64,000 bases of DNA from Rhynchospora pubera. Its lineage: Eukaryota; Streptophyta; Magnoliopsida; Poales; Cyperaceae. Of the stretch, positions 12,633 to 23,924 are shown piece after piece (the first letter of the stretch is position 1; each line of letters opens with the position of its first letter). Below the pieces are notes generated by a model. It did not search any database. It saw nothing but the letters and a program-made list of their open reading frames with translations, and had not been told where the DNA came from. The stretch is from positions 282,822,238 to 282,886,237 of the forward strand of contig CM051460.1 of assembly GCA_028095005.1 (NCBI GenBank). The letters run 5' to 3'. A program made the translations under genes and the position numbers.

Positions 12633-13980
12633 ACAGACTCAATACCAGTAGAATTTGCTATCATACCAGCCTCTGTACCAAAACTTTGACCATGTTGGAA
12701 TAATATTCATAATTCCATTTCATCTCAGCTAGCTACCCAGCACCAAAATCAATAACGGAGGCATAAGGTGTCTCTCCTAAGTCCTAACTAAAGTTTTATT
12801 ACCCCAAGTCAATTATAGTGATAGGCTAATTACTATTCCAAACTCCAAAACTCATTTCTCTGTAATCTTAATTACCCACTTCCCCCTCCCAAATATTCCT
12901 GATTTTATCTGAATAATTCATAATTTAGCCCATTACTGAGTGAAGACTTTTTTTTCACATGCAAAGGTGCAATCCACAATAGTTATAAAATCTGAACCAT
13001 TCACAGCTGCCCAATTCACATAAACTGCTCTGTGATTTGCATCTGACGGTCTGAATTGTCTGACCTGACTAATCCACAACATAGATTACTTCATAGACAA
13101 ACTGCTGATTTTTTAGGTACACTAATTTGCCAAATCCCTAAGCTTTTCCACAACATTCGGGGGAACCTAGACTCAAAAAGAAAATGCAAAATAGAGAAAT
13201 AACATAATAATAACAGTAACAGACATGAAATAAAATCAAATTAAAATAGACCCAAAAAATCCCATGGAAATTTGCATAAAATAAAGTAAACATTTTGTAA
13301 AATATGTAAACTTAATATGCAAAGCACAATATCTGAAATTGGGGAAAAGTGCGCTTGAGGTGAGAAATAAGGGGAAACAAATTGAAAGGATCAGCACATA
13401 TTTTGTGATCAGTGAAGAGAACACAATAACTCTCAGGAAAACTTGGGGTAAATTAAACCCACAAAAATGTCGGGAGAAGTCTAGGCCTACAATCAAACTT
13501 GGAATGAAGCCCACGCCTTTTAATCCAACCCATATCCACATGCAAACGAGATGTTTACATTTGTAGAATTACAATGTAGAAGAGGTTGCGACAGTCGCAA
13601 TGCCACACTCTGGCAAAGAACAAGGGCCCTCTTCAAATTTGATACCCACAAAAGAGCTCACCTGAGATGGTATTGTTATTGCGTTTGTTCTCTTGCTCAG
13701 ACCTTTTACTATACCATCATATCCTTTCTTTGTTATCAGTAAAATCACACAAAAGACATTGATTTGAAAATTAAAAGACAAACGTTGCGAAGTTGAAAAG
13801 AAAAAACTTTAAAGAGAACCAACCCAACAAGCTAAGACCGCCGTCTAGCCGTCTAGGTTGCTCCGAATACAGGTTCAGATTTTGAGCCACCAACAGAAGA
13901 GAGGTGGAGAGGGGTTTTTTATTTTAATTTTCTTTTTGGAGAGGAAAGCATTGGTAATGGCTTCGGATTTGAACAGGCGG
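12633..13980. other. No gene recognised
   Basis: Non-coding intergenic DNA. The short ORFs at 13236-13781 overlap on opposite strands and show no domain. Nothing else stands out. Confidence 0.45.
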
Positions 13981-13989
13981 CTGATTTTA

Positions 13990-14201
13990 GGGTCCGTATC
14001 CTCTACCAACCTTTTGCGGTTGGTAGAGTGCCTACGTTTGATCCGAACCGTTAGATCTAATTTCGACGGTTAAAACTTTTTCGGGCCTATCAATCTAGTT
14101 ACATGCACGGAACTCCCTTAACCGTTAAAATTAGATCTAACGGTTCAGATCAGAGGTCGACACTATACCAACCATTTAAGGTTGGTAGAGGATGTGATTC
14201 T
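13990..14201. mobile_element. Mutator-type MITE, family M2 copy A (212 bp)
   Basis: Flanked by the 9-bp direct repeat CTGATTTTA (13981-13989 and 14202-14210). The ends are inverted repeats: ATCCTCTACCAACC near the left and GGTTGGTAGAGGAT near the right, plus inner arms around GTTAGATCTAA. The centre (GGCCTATCAATCT-AGTTACATGCACGG) is shared with copy B at 19811-20004, while the arms differ between copies yet stay self-complementary within each. Confidence 0.85.
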
Positions 14202-14218
14202 CTGATTTTAAACCCTAA

Positions 14219-14424
14219 GGCTCCGCTCCTTCTGGAGAGACTCGGAGCGAAGGGAAGGGAACTCGGTACTCTCAAGGTACTCTCTGATTTTGGAAGTAAT
14301 CGATCTCTCTCTCTATCTGTCTCTCTGCTCTCTTTAATTTCCGTCCATTCTCTTCCTCTGGAGCAGGCTATCCGAACTCTCCTCCCTTCCCTTCGCTCGA
14401 CTCTCTCCTTGTGGAGCGGAGCGT
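14219..14424. repeat. Inverted-repeat element, about 40-bp arms
   Basis: The left arm (14221-14260, starting CTCCGCTCCTTCTGGAGAGA) is complementary, with few mismatches, to the right arm (14383-14421, ending TGTGGAGCGGAG). The spacer is CT-rich. It sits almost against the M2 insertion. No target duplication was found, so it may be a separate fold-back element that lost its flanks. Confidence 0.65.
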
Positions 14425-14432
14425 GTCAATAA

Positions 14433-15235
14433 TCTAACAGCCCATTTTCATATATTTCTTTATTATTACTGTTGAGTGTTGATGCCTTGCCATTTGTCAA
14501 TCTCCATTTTTTAACACATCAATTTAGGCGTTGCATTTTAATCAATCAGGTTTTGGAGCTGCATAATTCAATTATATAAGCTTCCGGTTCCAATTCATTT
14601 TATTCAGGCTCAATTTATTTTTATATGTGCATAATTAAATCATTCGAGGGATGAGTTATTTGTAGTTATGTGTTCAATTAAATACATTCAGAATTTGACG
14701 TTTCGATAACTATAAAATGATAAAATATTATAGTAAATTCTGACTATAATTCAATCACATACGCAAAAGAAGTAAACAATTATAACAACAAAACTACCAA
14801 TTTTTCAAATAGCAATCATACCAAATTCAATCACAACCAAAAAAACTACAACTTACGTATGTTCATACCACAACTTCATAATTCATCAATTTTAACAACC
14901 ACATACAAGCACAATTTTTACTAATTAGATAACAACAATAAAAAAAAACTAAAAACACAGATATACAACTACAAGTTTTACCAATTACATTCTTGATTTC
15001 TTCAAGTTCAAAGTATATGCTCTCTTCTCCTTTATGTCTAGAAAATTTCCTTTCGGAATAACTGATGGTTTTAGCTTGGTGTATGGGAATTTGACATTGA
15101 TCCTTCCCCTTTCTCTTCGCTTGAATACGTGGTGCCTAGCGCAATTCACTTTCCAGTTACATTTCAATTGTGCATGGCATATGCAAAATGTTGAAATGTA
15201 ACTGACCTTGCACTTGACTAAGACATCTCTTTAAT
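14433..15235. repeat. Segmental duplication, copy 1
   Basis: Two blocks recur in order at 20511-21425. Block a: 14435-14630 matches 20514-20690 (AGCCCATTTTCATATATTTC, CAATCAGGTTTTGGAGCTGC). Block b: 14990-15232 matches 21100-21425 (CTTGGTGTATGGGAATTTGA, TTGAATACGTGGTGCCTAGC). The DNA between the blocks is diverged. No ORF spans it; the function is unknown. Confidence 0.8.
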
Positions 15236-15958
15236 GGACCCTACTGCCATGCAGGCACGGAGGCAGTACACACCAGTTTCTACTCATCTTCACCTTAATT
15301 TGGAGGGAAAAGTTTTTGTGCCAAAATGAACATCTATGTGCTGGCCCTTTATCCAACCATTGATTGTTTATGGAGGGTTGAGATTTGTCTAGAGGATGGC
15401 ATCTTCTCCACCATGGTACTTCTGTATCTGGCTTCCATCTATCCATTTCTAAGGTCTGAGATGCTTTTCGTGTACCAAAATTTATTCCACTGCCTACATT
15501 GACCTTCTCTGCTTCACAGATAATCCACTCTTCACTATTTTGGTTTCCTTTTGAAATTCATTTCCAACTACATCTGGCCTCAAATGATTGGCCTGACAAT
15601 TTGTTTGCTGTTGAGCTTCTTTCACACAACTGATCATAGAGAGATATTCATTTTAGCACCAAGAAAGGAAAGGAAGTGTTTTTTTTTTTTTGAAAAAAAA
15701 TAGGGATCAAGCCCCCTATTTTAATTAATATAATTAAAAGAGGGGATGTGTTGATGTTGCCTTCTCATTGGTTGAGAGTTGCAAAGGAGAGTATCTCTAC
15801 TGCCCATGTACTAGCTGCACCAAGGCACAGAACTGAGGAGCATCTACATCCTCTCCGGTGGCGTTTCAATGCCTGATTTTTGTGGCCAATTCCTTTGCAA
15901 CCTCATAGTCATATGTTGAGCACATGGGTCATGGGCCCATGGCACATGGGGCCTATTG
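15236..15958. other. No gene recognised
   Basis: Non-coding DNA with a T-run/A-run at about 15680-15700. The short ORF 15231-15446 on the minus strand has no recognisable domain. Confidence 0.4.
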
Positions 15959-16067
15959 CCGAAATTTTAAAAAATAATACTAAAATAATATAATCCATTA
16001 AAATTAATATCAATATAATAAGTTTAATATAAATAGTATCACGAGATCGGAATCCAGGATTCCGAAC
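15959..16067. repeat. Left terminal inverted repeat of the MULE
   Basis: About 109 bp, from CCGAAATTTT to GATTCCGAAC, the inverse of 19365-19472. Two poorly conserved AT stretches aside, the arms agree base for base over the last 60 bp. Confidence 0.88.
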
Positions 16068-16466
16068 AGTGCTGTAACAGGAAATTTTGTCGTTTTTAAT
16101 GATTTTATTATACTTCTGTTATAAACATTAATTAAATATATTAAATTTTTATATTAAGTTAATATATTATAAATATTAGTTTGTCTAGAACTGGATTTTT
16201 GATATTTTGATTAATGTTAATATAATATAATTCTATATTATGAATAATATTTTAATATTAAAAGTTTAGATATTAATTTAATATGGATGGTTTTATTTTT
16301 AATATTAAAAGTTTTCAATTATGTTAAATGTTGTACATAATAAGTACATAATACTTTATGTAAAAATTTATTTATGGAAATAATTATAATTATTAACTTA
16401 TAATTAAATATTAGATTTATTTCATTTAATTCATAATATAAAAATATAGGAATTATAAGTGTCATC

Positions 16467-16700
16467 GGCAAATATACCATCCCAGCCATCGGTAAATACA
16501 AAGTGAACATATACCGTAAATAAGCTGAACATATAGACGATCTAAGTGAACACTTATAAACAAATAATTGTTGTCATCAACTTATTTTCATTGAACTTAT
16601 TTGTTTGTATGTGTTCACTTAGATCGTTTATATGTTCATTTTGTTTTATGTATATGTTCACTTTATATTTAGCGATTATAAGGATGATAATTTCCTATAA
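16467..16700. mobile_element. Fold-back MITE nested in the MULE
   Basis: Inverted arms of about 80-90 bp. The left, about 16487-16567, contains AAGTGAACATATA, GACGATCTAAGTGAACAC and AAACAAATAA. The right, about 16595-16680, contains the inverse. It lies in the 3' flank of the zinc-finger-like pseudogene. The ends are approximate and no target duplication was resolved. Confidence 0.6.
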
Positions 16701-16891
16701 AAATACACACCATTAGAAGAAGAATTGAATTTTGTAACCATAATATAAATTAGCACACTAAAATAAAAGAAAGGGAAAAGGATAAATGTAGCACACTAAA
16801 ATAATAAAAAAGGATAAATGTACATAAAAAACCATAATATAAATGAACACACTGAATTTAGTTTGGTACTTAAAAACAAAGTAATAAATAC

Positions 16892-17816
16892 TTAGAGATC
16901 TTGATCATCTACATGTTGCAGAATTTCATCCCACCAGGGTTGATCTTCTTTTGCATTCATTTCTTGTTGATTACTGGCACCATGGTTGTCGGCGAATTGA
17001 GCGGCCTCGTTCCAGAAAGCGGCATCAAGTTGTTGTTCATTACTGGCACCGTGGTTTTCAGCGAGTTGAGCTGCTTCGTTCCAAAAAGCCTCATCATGTT
17101 CTTGTTGATTATTCGCAGCCGGGTTGTCCGCGAATTGAGCGGCTTCGTTCTAGAAAGCTGCCTCGGCTTCTTGTTGCTCAATCTCATCCATTCTAGCTAC
17201 TGCAATTTTGCGTTGTTCATCTCTCTTCTTGATCTTTATTAGGCTCTCCTTAATTTTTTTTTACAATTTTTTCTTGTTGCAACCTCCGGCTCTCTTCGGC
17301 GGCCTTTTCTTCCATTCTTCTCCTTTGGAACCATTGTTCTTTCACTCTGAATCTCTTTAGAATTTCATCCCTCTCTTCTTGTTTTTTGTGTTCATCGTAG
17401 TGGTCATGCAAAATGATATCTTTGAAATTGAAAACCTGACCACACTTTGTACAGCTCACTGTGTGGCCTCCACGAAAATCGTATATGCTTTCGTGAACAA
17501 TCATGGGTGTACGATCTGGTTTCCACGGTTTGAGTTCCAGCATCGGTTCAGGTTCTGTGTAGTACTTTTTATAGCGTTCAGAGTTGCTCGACTCAGGTTT
17601 AGTCAGGTAATGTCGCAATCTCTCCCTGCGGTCTCTTTCTGGGCCACCATGAATGTGCCACTGATAGTGGGTGTATAATGGCCACTCGCCACCATTCCGT
17701 GTATAGATATTGTAGTCGAAATTGCGATAACATTTATTACATATCGCATGATAATCTCCTTTTTCGATCTCATTTGGATTGGCAGGGAAATGTTTGTAAT
17801 TTTGGCCAGTACTCAT
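16892..17816 (-). pseudogene. MULE-borne zinc-finger-like protein with 23-aa repeats
   Basis: The first 188 codons (17816 down to 17250) hold two C-x2-C...H-x3-5-H zinc-finger-like modules, CNKC...THYQWHIH at about residues 26-55 and CTKC...HDHYDEH at about 122-143, then a charged helical tail (EEKAAEESRRLQQEK). The frame stops after an A9 run at about 17252-17264. A one-base slip there leads into an open frame with three tandem 23-residue repeats of consensus FWNEAAQFADNHGASNQQ (nucleotide period 69 bp, 16995-17190). It ends DQPWWDEILQHVDDQDL at the stop 16892-16894. One repeat has TAG where the others have a Trp codon. The gene is thus longer than the intact ORF and carries two lesions. Its function is unknown; the family was not recognised. 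It lies downstream of the PMD gene on the same strand. Confidence 0.6.
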
Positions 17817-18099
17817 CTCGATTACATAATTTAATTTGTTTACAATTATGACTAATTTAATTTTAATTTGTTTACAATTATGACTAATTTTAATTGTTTA
17901 ACTAACTAATTTAAAATAACGAATTTGGACTTATTTTAACTAATTAATTATTACCTATCTAATTTGTTTATTAAAATTCTTGATTATAATTTTTAAACAA
18001 ACAAATTGATGTTATATTACAATATTTGATTTATTTTATTTAATACAAATATAATTAAAATAAAATTAAAGATGAGCTCCTTCCTATATTTGATTTATT

Positions 18100-19162
18100 T
18101 TATTTAAAAAAAATATTATACTTCCCATACGGCGGACATCTCTCAACTGACGGCTTGTCCCAACCTTGGAAACTTTTCGTAACAGACGGCCGACAAAGTA
18201 ATAACCGGATGTACGACCACAACTGAAGCAGTAGCCACGGAGCAGGAACCTTCTGAGCGCCATTTGCCAGGACTGCCAAGTCCAGGCCGTGGTATAACAT
18301 AGCAAGTGTGGCCGCACCCCAGTTATATCTCACTGACTCCGATGCATGAACATCCTGCAAATAAGAAAAAATAATTTTCGTTAGTTGCTCCACATTTTTA
18401 ACTAAGTTATCCAAGTTAGTACTAATGTAAGAGATGTTCTTAATATTTACAATTACTAACCCGAAGTAACTCCAGATAAAAACAAGGAACATAATCTCCT
18501 GTGGTATCTAGAAACATCTCGCAACCCATCAACTCTAACACCAGGGCCCGTGTGTATCTATCGATCCTATCTGCGTCCTCTGACATATCACGTAGTTTCC
18601 CAAATTGTACTGCGTGACATTTCCTGCATTACATAAACATTACATATATATATATATATATATATATATTGCAGCATATCTCAAAATTTTAATTAAATTT
18701 TAAAACGTTTGTTACCTCCCAGCACGTCGATCCGTCGCCCTCTCTCTGAAGCAATCTAGAACATCATCCATAGGAGTGTCCCGTGGCAATGCAAAGTCTG
18801 CTAGCTTCTGCACATCGTCGTAATCAGTACGACCGGTCACCGGTCGTCCAGTCGTAGGCAAGCCAAAAATGAAAGCGACATCCTGCATATTTCATTTACA
18901 TTTTTTTATTAAACAACAAAAAAATAATAAATAAATAAATAGGTACCAACAAACTTGAAAAAAATAATACCTCAAGAGTAACGGTCATCTCGCCTACGCG
19001 GGAAAAGTGAAACGTGTGGGTCTCGGGCCTCCAGAACATGGCTAGACCCTGTATCATGGAACGATCCAATGGCATGTGACCTAACTCAACGAAATGAATA
19101 AGGCCCAATGTCACAAGACGCTGGTCCACCTCCTCGGTTCGTATCATTTTTGCCTTATGCAT
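18100..19162 (-). CDS. Plant mobile domain (PMD) protein, four exons
   Basis: Four exons on the minus strand join in phase: 19162-18971 (EVDQRLVTLGLIHFVELGH, WRPETHTFHF), 18882-18716 (FGLPTTGRPVTGRTDYDD, DCFRERATDRRAGR), 18623-18461 (ALVLELMGCEMFLDTTG) and 18354-18100 (RYNWGAATLAMLYHGLDLA, WLLLQLWSYIRLL). All three introns have GT-AG ends; the second holds a TA microsatellite at 18642-18669. These are hallmark motifs of the PMD family (MAIL1/MAIN and phosphatase-7-long-form-like proteins), which is also common in plant MULEs and retroelements. No phosphatase domain is present. The ATG chosen is the first in exon 1, but the frame is open a few codons further to an AG at about 19174, so a 5' exon may be lost. 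Whether it is a host gene or an element-encoded protein is undecided; its place between the inverted repeats favours the latter. Confidence 0.8.
18642..18669. repeat. TA dinucleotide microsatellite
   Basis: About 14 TA units in the second intron of the PMD gene. Confidence 0.9.
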
Positions 19163-19364
19163 TTCAGGCGTCCACGCCTAAATAAGTTGAAAAACATATT
19201 ATTTACTATATATACTATTAACTATATACAAAAATTAACTATATAGATAAAAAAATTAATTATTTCCTTAAACCCTAAACCCTATACCCTAAATAATTTA
19301 AAAAATAAATTATTTCCTATATATACTATTAAAAATATATATATAATTTAAAAAATTAACTAAC

Positions 19365-19472
19365 GTTCGGAATCCAGGATTCCGATCTCGTGATACTATT
19401 TATATTAAACTTATTATATTGATATTATTTTTAATATATTATATTAATTTAATACTATTTTTTAAAATTTCG
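19365..19472. repeat. Right terminal inverted repeat of the MULE
   Basis: About 108 bp, from GTTCGGAATCCAGGATTCCG to AAAATTTCG, the inverse of 15959-16067. Related arms occur at 55143-55284, 55350-55470 and 56840-56972. Confidence 0.88.
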
Positions 19473-19810
19473 TATTGCCAGGCACAAAGTTAGTCCAATT
19501 TCATTAGGTGTTCTCACTGCTGGGTATTAGGCTTCTACCCAGATTGTATGTGTCAATTTTTATAGCTAGGCTTGCGTATTGTCATTCATTGCCAACTGGA
19601 CTTGGTTGGATAATAGATATAACATCAAGGCCTTGGCCTATTATCATTATTGTCATTCATAGGCCTATTATTGTCGATATAGGCCTATTATTGTCATTCA
19701 TTGGCAATATTTATTTCTGGCTTGAATTCCCATTTCCAGATGCAATTCCTATTTGCTTTTCTTTTACAATTGCTATTTTTAATGGTACAATTGCACCACG
19801 TGAGCACCTG
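19473..19810. other. Non-coding flank with short repeats
   Basis: Three copies of AGGCCTATTATTGTC-like sequence lie at 19630-19700. The ORF at 19508-19828 is hydrophobic, runs through the repeats and has no domain, so it is not called. Confidence 0.45.
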
Positions 19811-20004
19811 GACCCGAATCCCGTGTAGCGCGGGACACCGTGTAGCGCGCGTACGGACCGTCTGATCTTGATCGGACGGTTCATTTTTTACAGGCCTATC
19901 AATCTAAGTTACATGCACGGGGCTCCCTTGTCCATTGGATCTTGATCAGACGGCTACGATGCCGCGCTACACGGTGTGCCGCGCGGCACCAGATCTGAAC
20001 TCGC
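19811..20004. mobile_element. Mutator-type MITE, family M2 copy B (194 bp)
   Basis: Flanked by the perfect 9-bp duplication GAGCACCTG (19802-19810 and 20005-20013). GC-rich inverted ends carry CACCGTGTAGCGCG and its inverse. The centre GGCCTATCAATCTAAGTTACA is shared with copy A at 13990-14201. Its inner arms (GATCTTGATCGGACGG and the inverse GATCTTGATCAGACGG) differ from those of copy A but are again self-complementary. Confidence 0.87.
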
Positions 20005-20267
20005 GAGCACCTGCGTTGGGAGGCGGCAAAATTGCTTTTCAAGTCAATTTATTAGTTATATTGATTTCATCCCTCTTTTTTATACCTGGCCTTTAACATT
20101 TCAGCATCTCAAATTTTCCTATAACTGACCTGTGTTGCTATCACTTCACATGTGTTAAATGTAGCAAGTTTAGTGAAGACATGCCAAGGGCAAAACTGGA
20201 ATTAAATCATCTCCATATATCTGCCTCCATGTTCTGCGTACCGTTACAAAGTTCAAATATTCCCTAA

Positions 20268-20456
20268 GGCTCCGTTTGGATGGCTTCTTCCCGGAATAAG
20301 GAATAAGGAATAACTACTTTTTACCAATAAATTTATTTCTAACCATCCAAATTCTTCACAAAAGTTACACACTTCCCAATAAATTTACCCATTCCCAATA
20401 AATTTCTTCCCTTCTTCCTTCTTCCTATCTTATTCTCAACGCATCCAAACGGAGCC
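20268..20456. mobile_element. PIF/Harbinger-like MITE, family M3 copy 1 (189 bp)
   Basis: Ends GGCTCCGTTTGGATGG and GCATCCAAACGGAGCC, with TAA target duplications at 20265-20267 and 20457-20459, typical of Tourist/Harbinger MITEs. A second copy lies at 59635-59822; a distant relative is at 62328-62497. Confidence 0.88.
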
Positions 20457-20510
20457 TAAGATGTCCCAATTTTGCCCTTGTCCCAATAAGCATATTGTAT
20501 GATCTGATAG

Positions 20511-21425
20511 TCAATCTAGCAGCCCATTTTCATATATTTCTTTACTGTTGATGCCTTGTCAATCTCCATTTTTTAACACATATCAATTTAGGCCTTGCAT
20601 TTTAACCAATCAGGTTTTGGAGCTGCATAATTCAATTATATAAGCTTCCAGTTCCAATTCATTTTATTCAGGCTGAATTTATTTTTATGGGCATGAAACT
20701 GATTTCTGTCATCAAGTGGGGCGTTCTTGAACAATATCCCATCATTTTTAGGACTAGTGAATTTTATTCTATCAATAGAAGTCCACTTCATTATCATCAT
20801 GTACCCAACATATCAACTTGTCATCAATTTCCGCCCCTTTAAATGCCACCTGACAAATTTTTTTGCCTTTCACTTATAGCAAATTTTGAAGGCAAACAGT
20901 TTGTCTAAAGAATCCAAGCCTTTTCCACTTGACTGTACTTCGATTGCGCTCATCGTATGGTGAAGGCAGTCAATGTTTTAAAATTAGCCAGAGATATTTC
21001 TCAATTACATTCTCTTTCTTCTTTGGTTAAAATGAAACGATATAAGCGAAAGGTTACTGATATCAAATTAAGTGACTCATGAATCCATAACCGTTGTTAC
21101 TCATTGATGACTTCAAAGAATATGCTCTCATCTCCTTTACGTTTAGAAATTTTCCTTTCTGATTGGAGTAAATTTAAGAAATTCAAAAGTTTTAAACATC
21201 ATGTTTTTGATGGAATATATAAATGATGTCTTGGTGTATGGGAATTTGACATTGATCCTTCCCCTTTCTCTTCTTCATATTCTGATTAGGCTTGAATACG
21301 TGGTGCCTAGCGCATGGAACGTCTAGTCAGAGATTTGGCTCAACTCACTCTCCAGTTACATTTCAATTGTGCATGCCATATGCGAAATGTAACTGAGGTT
21401 GCACTTGACTAAGGCATCTTTAGCC
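20511..21425. repeat. Segmental duplication, copy 2
   Basis: Partner of 14433-15235. This copy has about 110 extra bases, including TTCATATTCTGATTAGG and a segment GGAACGTCTAGTCAGAGATT that copy 1 lacks. No ORF was recognised. Confidence 0.8.
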
Positions 21426-22669
21426 TGCCTTAATATAGAGAGCTCAGTCAGGTTGTATATGCTTTGACTGGGTGTATTTCAAGTGCATACCATACCATGA
21501 TGCTGATGCGCTTAGTCAAGCATATACTTCACATAAAGTAATTTCGTACACCAAGCCTATATATGCTCTGTGTAAAATATATATATATACACTTAGGGAA
21601 TAAGAGGGACGTCGAGGGGCTTTTCTGCAATTTTATCAGCTTGTTTGAGCCTTCTTCAATCAAGATATGGTTTGTTAAATGATTCTGGCAAAAAGGTAAA
21701 GTGCAGGGGCTAGAACATAAAATTACTGTGACAAATGAATTTGAACCAGAGATCTTGCGCTAAACTATGTTATGTTCCAGCGTAAATTGTAAGAAATGCA
21801 TGACCTGTAGGCTGTAGCCAACTATTAAAGTAGGTAGTAGGTTCTGTACATTTGAATATTAATAAAAAATAAAAAGAAAAAGAAAAAAGAGATAGACTTC
21901 TTTGTAAACGTAGCAACTGAATCTATTAAGTATGGTGATAGTAACTTATTTGACATGTAGTTAGTCTATATAAAGCTTGTTTAGTATGACTTAAACTGCA
22001 GTAAGAGATGGCAAGTGCATTAATATTTCAATCAATAAAAAAATACTCCAATTCCAGGGAACATTTCTACAGTACATCTATTGGATCTTTTATTGCTGAT
22101 TTTCGTACTTTTATGTGTGCCAAGTTAAACAGAAACACTTATAGTCTTGCAGCATTAAAGTCTGTACGGAACCGTTGATGCAGAATTCTAACAGTCCCAC
22201 TTATATTTTGCCCAAGGTCGAATGATCTCATGTGATCAATTTTGTATATCTTACCTGTATTTTGTACAAACAATCCATTTTCTTATGATGCACGGAGAAT
22301 TATGCACAAATCTCTATGAAAAATCAGAAGCAAAAGTAGAAAAATGAAATTTGTCTAATGTGTTGGACGAGGACTCGGAGTGGAGAGTGACCTTTAAATT
22401 TTCTTTATGGATCACAAGAGTTTTATATTAACATAATTAGCAAATGAATTAAATTTGCAAAAACTAATTAAGGACTCGATAATTGTTGTTGGTGTATGGT
22501 TAATGAACATTTTGGTTTTTAATCAACAATACGTATATAATTTTAATTCAATTGCATGTATTTTAAATGTTACTGTTAATTGTCGTAATTATCACAATTC
22601 CATTATATATGAATTAGCATGATATTAATTCATGATAGTATGATTATTTATCATTAATAAAAATATATA
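21426..22669. other. No gene recognised
   Basis: AT-rich intergenic DNA. A purine-rich AAAAAGAAAAAGAAAAAAG tract lies near 21870-21890. No ORF above 60 codons. Confidence 0.45.
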
Positions 22670-22979
22670 TCTATATTCTTAATAAAAAAAATTAAAGTAT
22701 GGTTACCTGATTAAAATATGAGATAATCGCACAATAAAAATATAGTTGCACAATGAAAAAAAATTTTAGCTCACATTTGTTATGAGAGTAGGTAGTTATT
22801 TTTAAATGTGTTGCTATATATTTTAGCTCAAATTGTTTACAAGCCTTTCAAATCATTGTTGCACGAAAATTTTTGGATGTTCTTAAAAATTATAAATTTC
22901 TGATGATATATATTTTTATAATTTTAATTTTTAAATATGAAAATAAACTTGATCACGCGAAGCGTGATGCTTTTGCTAG
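22670..22979 (+). mobile_element. Non-autonomous Helitron (310 bp)
   Basis: Starts TCTATATTCTTAATAAAA after an A and ends TTTTGCTAG before a T, the expected A|TC...CTAG|T insertion. A perfect 7-bp hairpin (ATCACGC-GAA-GCGTGAT, 22952-22968) lies 11 nt from the 3' end, as in plant Helitrons. There are no inverted repeats, no target duplication and no coding capacity, all as expected. The 3' end is strong; the 5' end is inferred. Confidence 0.75.
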
Positions 22980-23561
22980 TTATTAATTCTCACACTTTTG
23001 AAGGGATGTAATAGCTTCTTCACACTTATTTGGTGATTTTATCTACTTAATTAGACAATATCTGAATGCCTCGTCTTTCAACATATCCTCAAAAAGGTAT
23101 AATTTTCATATGTGCAAACTATTCTAAGGAAATTAAATAGTTTTTAGCTGTGTTTAATTAAGTAGCTAGGATTTCAGTATTAACCGCTTCAAAAAGAAAC
23201 AATGATTAGGAAAACTAAAAAGTGGAATTTTGCATTTGATGCACTCACCATTTAGATATTAGTGGAAATTGATGGAGAATGAGAGAAAAAATTTAAATAG
23301 GAAAGATAAAAAGAGTATCAAATTAGCGATTATAACATTCCCTCTTTGTAACCAAAAAGGTACCAATCTGATTCTTTCTGCCTGAGCTCTTCGCATGTTA
23401 CCCAGGTAAAATATAAAATCTTTTATTTAAATTTTTATACTAATCCACAATCAATTACTAATTTGTAGAATAAATTTTCAATTATTTGATATAATCCATT
23501 ACCAATTGGCACTTCCCAAAATATATATAGATGCTAGATGGCCTCTCAGTACTAAATTCAT
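22980..23561. other. No gene recognised
   Basis: AT-rich intergenic DNA without ORFs or clear repeats. Confidence 0.45.
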
Positions 23562-23776
23562 TGTGTTTGGATGAGCCGTGAATAAGAAATAAGAAGAAAA
23601 AATTTCGGTATGCGTGCTTGTCCAAATTATTTATTCTTATACCATGATTTTGTTAGTATAGGAATAAGGGCCCAAATTCTTTATTCTTGTATTGTTTGGG
23701 TTGCACAAGAATAAGAATAAGCACGCAAATCGAAATTTCTTATTCTTATATCTTATTCACGGTTCATCCAAACACA
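23562..23776. mobile_element. MITE with TGTGTTTGGATG ends (215 bp)
   Basis: Inverted arms of about 50 bp: TGTGTTTGGATGAGCCGTGA with ATAAGAAATAAGAA at the left, the inverse at the right ending CATCCAAACACA. The end sequence resembles the Harbinger-like MITEs in this window, but no 3-bp target duplication is clear. Confidence 0.7.
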
Positions 23777-23924
23777 CCATCAAAGAAACGTTGATGTATT
23801 ACACAATAAAAGAAAAACTGTAAACATTTATTTAACAAATCTGTGTTTAAGTTTACCACATAAAATATTTAACAGATCTGTGTTTAAGTACTAAATTCTT
23901 TCATCTATATGTTTAACAGACTAT

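Larger units (their letters stand above)
15959..19472. mobile_element. MULE-type element with captured genes (3.5 kb)
   Basis: Terminal inverted repeats of about 109 bp, left 15959-16067 and right 19365-19472, start CCGAAATTTTAAAAAATA and end at the palindrome TCGGAATCCAGGATTCCGA; they match at roughly 90 per cent or better. The right end has lost the last G. A short direct repeat TATTG(C) flanks both ends, but a clean 9-bp duplication is not seen. The related element at 55350-56972 has a 9-bp duplication, which places the family among Mutator-like elements. No transposase was found. Inside, on the minus strand, lie a PMD gene (18100-19162) and a zinc-finger-like pseudogene (16892-17816), plus a nested MITE at 16467-16700. 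Confidence 0.85.

Noticed and set aside
19270..19293. Telomere-like AAACCCTAAACCCT
   Set aside because: Only about three imperfect units; too short for an interstitial telomere, and a telo-box role cannot be shown.
21690..21790. Possible tRNA-like box B (GGTTCAAATTC, minus strand)
   Set aside because: No box A at the right distance, no cloverleaf and no target duplication.
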